64,000 nucleotides of DNA from Duganella sp. OV510 (lineage in GTDB: Bacteria > Pseudomonadota > Gammaproteobacteria > Burkholderiales > Burkholderiaceae_D): assembly GCF_900100205.1 (NCBI RefSeq), contig NZ_FNEQ01000003.1, forward strand, positions 1-64,000, read 5' to 3'. The notes beneath the pieces are model-generated. The model did no database searches, was not told the origin of the DNA, and saw only the letters and a list, made by a program, of their open reading frames with translations. Positions within the stretch are counted from its first letter, which is position 1; each line of letters opens with the position of its first letter. Positions 61,275 to 64,000 of this stretch are shown here, in pieces. The position numbers were made by a program, and so were the translations under genes.

Positions 61275-62642
61275 ATGCTAGATAATCTGACTCAACGCCT
61301 CGCCAAGGTCGTCAAGACCATGCGCGGCGAGGCCCGCCTGACCGAAGCCAACACCGCCGAGATGCTGCGCGAAGTGCGCATGGCGCTGCTGGAGGCCGAC
61401 GTCGCCCTGCCGGCCGTGCGCGAATTCATCGCCCGCGTCAAGGAAAAATCCCTTGGCGAGGAAGTGATTTCCTCGCTGTCGCCGGGCCAGGCGCTGGTCG
61501 GCGTGGTGCAGCGCGAGCTGGCCGCCCTGATGGGCGCCGACCTCGGCGCCGAAGCGACCCAGCTGAGCTTTGCCCAGCAGCCGCCCGCCATCATCCTGAT
61601 GGCCGGCCTGCAAGGTGTGGGCAAGACCACCACCGTCGGCAAGCTGGCCAAGTACCTGCAAGAAGAAAAGAAAAAGAAAGTGCTGACGGTATCGGCCGAC
61701 GTCTACCGTCCGGCCGCAATCGCCCAGCTGCAATCGGTGACCGGCCAGGTCGGCGCCGACTTCTTCCCGTCCACCGCGCAGGACAAGCCGGTCGACATCG
61801 CGCTGGCCGCACTGGACTGGGCCAGGAAGCACTACCATGACGTGCTGATTATCGACACCGCCGGCCGTCTCGGCATCGATGAAGAAATGATGAAAGAGAT
61901 CGCCGCCGTGCACGGCGCGGTGAAACCGGTCGAAACGCTGTTTGTGGTCGACGCCATGCTCGGCCAGGACGCCATCAACACCGCCAAGGCCTTCAACGAC
62001 GCGCTGCCGCTGACCGGCATCGTGCTGACCAAGCTGGATGGCGACTCGCGCGGCGGTGCCGCGCTGTCGGTGCGTCACATCACCGGCAAGCCGATCAAGT
62101 TTGCCGGCGTCTCGGAAAAGCTGGACGGCCTGGAAGCCTTCGACCCGACCCGCATGGCCAACCGCGTGCTGGGCATGGGCGACATCCTGGCGCTGGTCGA
62201 AGAAGCGCGCAAGGGCGTCGACGCCAAGGCCGCCGCCGATCTGGCCAACAAGGTCAAGTCGGGTGGCAAATTTGACATGAACGACTTCAAGGCGCAACTG
62301 GGCCAGATGAAGAAAATGGGCGGCATGGCCAGCCTGGTCGACAAGCTGCCGGCGCAGTTCCAGCAGGCGGCCGGCAACGCCAATATGGACCAGGCCGACA
62401 AACAGGTGCGCCGCATGGTCGGCATCATCGACTCGATGACGGCAGCCGAACGCGCCAAGCCGGAGCTGATCAAGGCCACCCGCAAGCGCCGCATCGCTGC
62501 TGGCGCCGGCGTCCAGGTGCAGGAAGTCAACCGCATGCTGAACCAGTTCGAGCAGATGCAGACCATGATGAAAAAGCTGTCCGGCGGTGGCATGATGAAG
62601 ATGATGCGCTCGATGAAGGGCATGATGCCAGGGCTGCGCTAA
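61275..62642 (+). CDS. ffh: Signal recognition particle GTPase
   Basis: Binds the signal peptides of nascent membrane proteins with 4.5S RNA. The 455 residues have an N domain, a G domain with GLQGVGKTTT (111-120), DTAGRL and TKLDG, and a C-terminal Met-rich M domain (QFEQMQTMMKKL...GGMMKMMRSMKGMMPGLR). I set the start at the ATG at 61275; the upstream open frame is not conserved. 4.5S RNA is not in the window. Confidence 0.96.
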   Translation: MLDNLTQRLAKVVKTMRGEARLTEANTAEMLREVRMALLEADVALPAVREFIARVKEKSLGEEVISSLSPGQALVGVVQRELAALMGADLGAEATQLSFAQQPPAIILMAGLQGVGKTTTVGKLAKYLQEEKKKKVLTVSADVYRPAAIAQLQSVTGQVGADFFPSTAQDKPVDIALAALDWARKHYHDVLIIDTAGRLGIDEEMMKEIAAVHGAVKPVETLFVVDAMLGQDAINTAKAFNDALPLTGIVLTKLDGDSRGGAALSVRHITGKPIKFAGVSEKLDGLEAFDPTRMANRVLGMGDILALVEEARKGVDAKAAADLANKVKSGGKFDMNDFKAQLGQMKKMGGMASLVDKLPAQFQQAAGNANMDQADKQVRRMVGIIDSMTAAERAKPELIKATRKRRIAAGAGVQVQEVNRMLNQFEQMQTMMKKLSGGGMMKMMRSMKGMMPGLR

Positions 62643-62664
62643 ACGCCCGAAAGCGCGGCAAACC

Positions 62665-62696
62665 ACGTAAACACCGGTCTAGCCCCGTGTTTACGT
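62665..62696 (+). terminator. Stem-loop after ffh
   Basis: ACGTAAACAC pairs perfectly with GTGTTTACGT around a 12-nt loop that itself can pair further. It is 22 nt after the ffh stop, but no T-run follows, so it is a weak terminator or processing site. Confidence 0.5.
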
Positions 62697-62811
62697 CGTG
62701 TTTCCGGGAAAAAACGCGAAAAACACTTGCGTACTGCTTAAATCCCCACCAATATTAGCCGGTGCGATCAATTGCGCAATTTTTCTATGTGTTCGTTAAG
62801 GAGGCTCGAAT

Positions 62812-63183
62812 ATGGCAACAGCCAAAAAAGCAGCACCTGCTAAGAAACCGGCAGCAAAACCTGCCGTGAAGAAAGCAGCAGCACCAGTCAAAGCAGCAGC
62901 TAAACCAGCAGTGAAAAAAGCACCCGCAGCACGCAAACCTAACGCCGCTTTCATGAAAGCGCTGACGCCATCCGCCTCCCTGGCTGCCGTCGTGGGTGCA
63001 GCGCCTCTGCCGCGCACCGAAGTGACCAAGAAAGTGTGGGAATACATCAAGAAACACGATCTGCAAGATGCGGCCAACCGCCGCAACATCAACGCTGACG
63101 ACAAGCTGAAAGCAGTCTTCGGCGGCAAAGCCCAGGTTTCGATGTTCGAAATGACCAAGCTCATTTCCGACCACCTGAAATAA
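62812..63183 (+). CDS. SWIB/MDM2-domain protein with histone-H1-like N-terminal tail
   Basis: A 123-residue protein. The first 45 residues are AAKP/KK-type units resembling the H1-like protein at 40.5 kb (both open MATA, then a Lys/Ala/Pro run). The rest is a SWIB domain (TPSASLAAVVGAAPLPRTEVTKKVWEYIKKHDLQD...VFGGKAQVSMFEMTKLISDHL). SWIB domains also occur in Chlamydia and eukaryotic chromatin factors. It has a strong TAAGGAGG ribosome site. Probably nucleoid-associated. Confidence 0.92.
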   Translation: MATAKKAAPAKKPAAKPAVKKAAAPVKAAAKPAVKKAPAARKPNAAFMKALTPSASLAAVVGAAPLPRTEVTKKVWEYIKKHDLQDAANRRNINADDKLKAVFGGKAQVSMFEMTKLISDHLK

Positions 63184-63203
63184 GCGTCCCGCGCGCCCGC
63201 GCG

Positions 63204-63275
63204 AAAAACCGGGGGTCAGTTCTGCCAAACGTACACGAGCTCGTGTACGTTTGGCAGAACTGACCCCCGGTTTTT
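63204..63275. repeat. 72-bp perfect palindrome between convergent genes
   Basis: Two 36-nt arms without a loop, centred on GAGCTC at 63237-63242. The arms contain AAAAACCGGGGGTCAGTTC and the right arm ends with five T. It overlaps the lytic transglycosylase stop codon by two bases and lies 20 nt after the SWIB stop. It should fold into a long hairpin on either strand and serve as a terminator, and it carries the GGGGTCAG core of the other elements in this window. Confidence 0.9.
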
Positions 63276-63870
63276 ATTTCCAGTTGTTCCAGGCTTTGAG
63301 GACGGCGTTCGGGTAGTCGGGCTTGCCACGGCTGCCGTTGTAGCGGCCCAGCGCGAGGAACAGGTTGCCCGCCTCCATGTCGATATACATGCGCAGGATC
63401 GCGCAGCCGTAGCGCAGATTGGTCTGCATGTCGAACAGCGCGCGCCGGTTGCGGTCGCCGATCACATTGGTCCAGAACGGCATCACCTGCATATAACCGC
63501 GCGCGCCGGCAATCGACACCGCGTACTTGCGATAGGCCGATTCCACCTGGATCAGGCCCAGCACCATGCCCGGATCGAGCCCGGCGCGGCGCGCTTCATA
63601 CCAGACGGTGGCGAGGAATTCATGGCGGGTCTGCTGGTCCGGCAGCTTGCGCTGCAGCCGGTAGGACATGCTTTCCAGCCAGTTCTGATAGCGCGCCTGG
63701 TCGGAAGGATTGCGGAAACTCGGCGTCGGCGGCGTCGCATCCTTGATGGCGTTTGACAGCGCCAGCCGCACCGAGTCGGCCAGCGCTTCTTCCTTCTGGT
63801 TGCCGGCCAGCGCCGGCATGCTGGCCAGCGCCAGCAGCAATGCCGCCCACGCCGGCCGCAGCGCTTTCAT
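63274..63870 (-). CDS. Lytic transglycosylase family protein (SLT fold)
   Basis: Exported muramidase-type enzyme of 198 residues. A signal peptide ([22 protein letters not shown]) is followed by a lytic transglycosylase domain: GLIQVESAYRKYAVS (Glu110 is the predicted catalytic acid), GARGYMQVMPFW, RNRRALFDMQTNLRYGCAILRMYI and LALGRYNGS. The ATG at 63870 overlaps the proS stop by one base. It probably cleaves peptidoglycan glycan strands. Confidence 0.92.
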   Translation of the reverse strand: MKALRPAWAALLLALASMPALAGNQKEEALADSVRLALSNAIKDATPPTPSFRNPSDQARYQNWLESMSYRLQRKLPDQQTRHEFLATVWYEARRAGLDPGMVLGLIQVESAYRKYAVSIAGARGYMQVMPFWTNVIGDRNRRALFDMQTNLRYGCAILRMYIDMEAGNLFLALGRYNGSRGKPDYPNAVLKAWNNWK

Positions 63871-64000
63871 CACTGCGCCAGTTTGCCCTGGATGAAGGCC
63901 AGCACCTCGGCTACCGGCACGGCAGTCGCTTCGGTGTCGCGGCGGCCCTGGTATTCCAGGTTGCCTTCCTTCAGGCCACGGTCGCCGATCACCACGCGGT
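63870..64000 (-). CDS. proS: Proline--tRNA ligase, C-terminal end only
   Basis: The last 42 residues are visible: [41 protein letters not shown]. The GDRGLKEG and EYQGRRD patterns are those of bacterial ProRS C-terminal anticodon domains. The rest is outside the window. The stop overlaps the transglycosylase ATG (TGATG). Confidence 0.88.
   Translation of the reverse strand, partial: RVVIGDRGLKEGNLEYQGRRDTEATAVPVAEVLAFIQGKLAQ

Noticed and set aside
62701..62800. Promoter for the SWIB gene
   Set aside because: TTGCGT is followed at 17-18 nt only by CAATAT, a weak -10 match.

Overview
The window looks like chromosomal DNA of a high-GC betaproteobacterium of the order Burkholderiales, most likely family Oxalobacteraceae (Massilia/Duganella-like). 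This rests on GC-rich third codon positions, the gene orders yqgE-ruvX-pyrR-pyrB-pyrC', rubredoxin-pilG-pilH-pilI-pilJ-pilL, tlpA-aroQ-accB-accC-prmA and ampD-pilR-pilS-ypjD, and Lys/Ala/Pro-rich histone-H1-like proteins. The genus is inference. I see no rRNA, tRNA, CRISPR array, transposase or prophage gene.

Layout. 1-1.6 kb: dTDP-sugar genes (rfbA partial, rfbB), reverse strand. 1.7-7.2 kb: apaH, then a reverse-strand operon yqgE-ruvX-pyrR-pyrB-pyrC'-plsC-like, in which the dihydroorotase homologue lacks its HxH metal site. 7.3-8.8 kb: DNA photolyase. 8.7-18.2 kb: a Pil-Chp chemosensory operon (pilG, pilH, pilI, pilJ and a 1917-residue hybrid CheA), with rubredoxin upstream. 18.5-20.7 kb: thiD and hemL. 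20.7-23.8 kb: an ABC transporter made of a fused double permease and an ATPase with a C-terminal extension, without a binding protein. 23.9-32.4 kb: an unrecognised gene, corA, mtgA, aroE, a TonB-like gene, and the tightly overlapped set mpl-yqiA-ubiC-RNB ribonuclease. 32.5-39.9 kb: forward-strand genes for a possible nucleotidyltransferase, TlpA, AroQ, AccB, AccC, PrmA, a zinc-ribbon/DUF3426 membrane protein and a PfkB kinase. 39.9-41.5 kb: yggT and an H1-like gene built of 93-nt repeats. 41.5-42.5 kb: a noncoding stretch holding a promoter and a terminator that may define a small RNA of about 500 nt. 42.5-45.6 kb: accessory genes (MarR regulator, divergent FAD monooxygenase with two matched operators, DUF1016-type nuclease). 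45.7-49.8 kb: nrdB and nrdA with an NrdR-like box. 50-54.8 kb: ampD, pilR, pilS, a small membrane protein and ypjD. 54.8-61 kb: an accessory block between ypjD and ffh (TauABC/SsuABC-like importer; macAB efflux pair behind a Fur-box-like site). 61.3-64 kb: ffh, a SWIB protein with an H1-like tail, a 72-bp perfect palindrome, a lytic transglycosylase and the 3' end of proS.

How the genes work together. Type IV pilus motility appears twice: the Chp signalling operon, and the PilS/PilR pair that in relatives controls pilA through sigma-54. Peptidoglycan synthesis, lysis and recycling genes (mtgA, mpl, ampD, lytic transglycosylase) are scattered. Precursor pathways are well represented: pyrimidine (pyrR, pyrB, pyrC'), shikimate (aroE, aroQ), fatty acid (accB, accC), haem (hemL), ubiquinone (ubiC) and deoxynucleotides (nrdAB). 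The strongest candidates for something new are the putative small RNA, the MarR/monooxygenase switch with a probably leaderless regulator, the Fur-like macAB promoter, the repeat-built H1-like protein and the transporter without a binding protein. I did not find a clearly novel multi-gene system.
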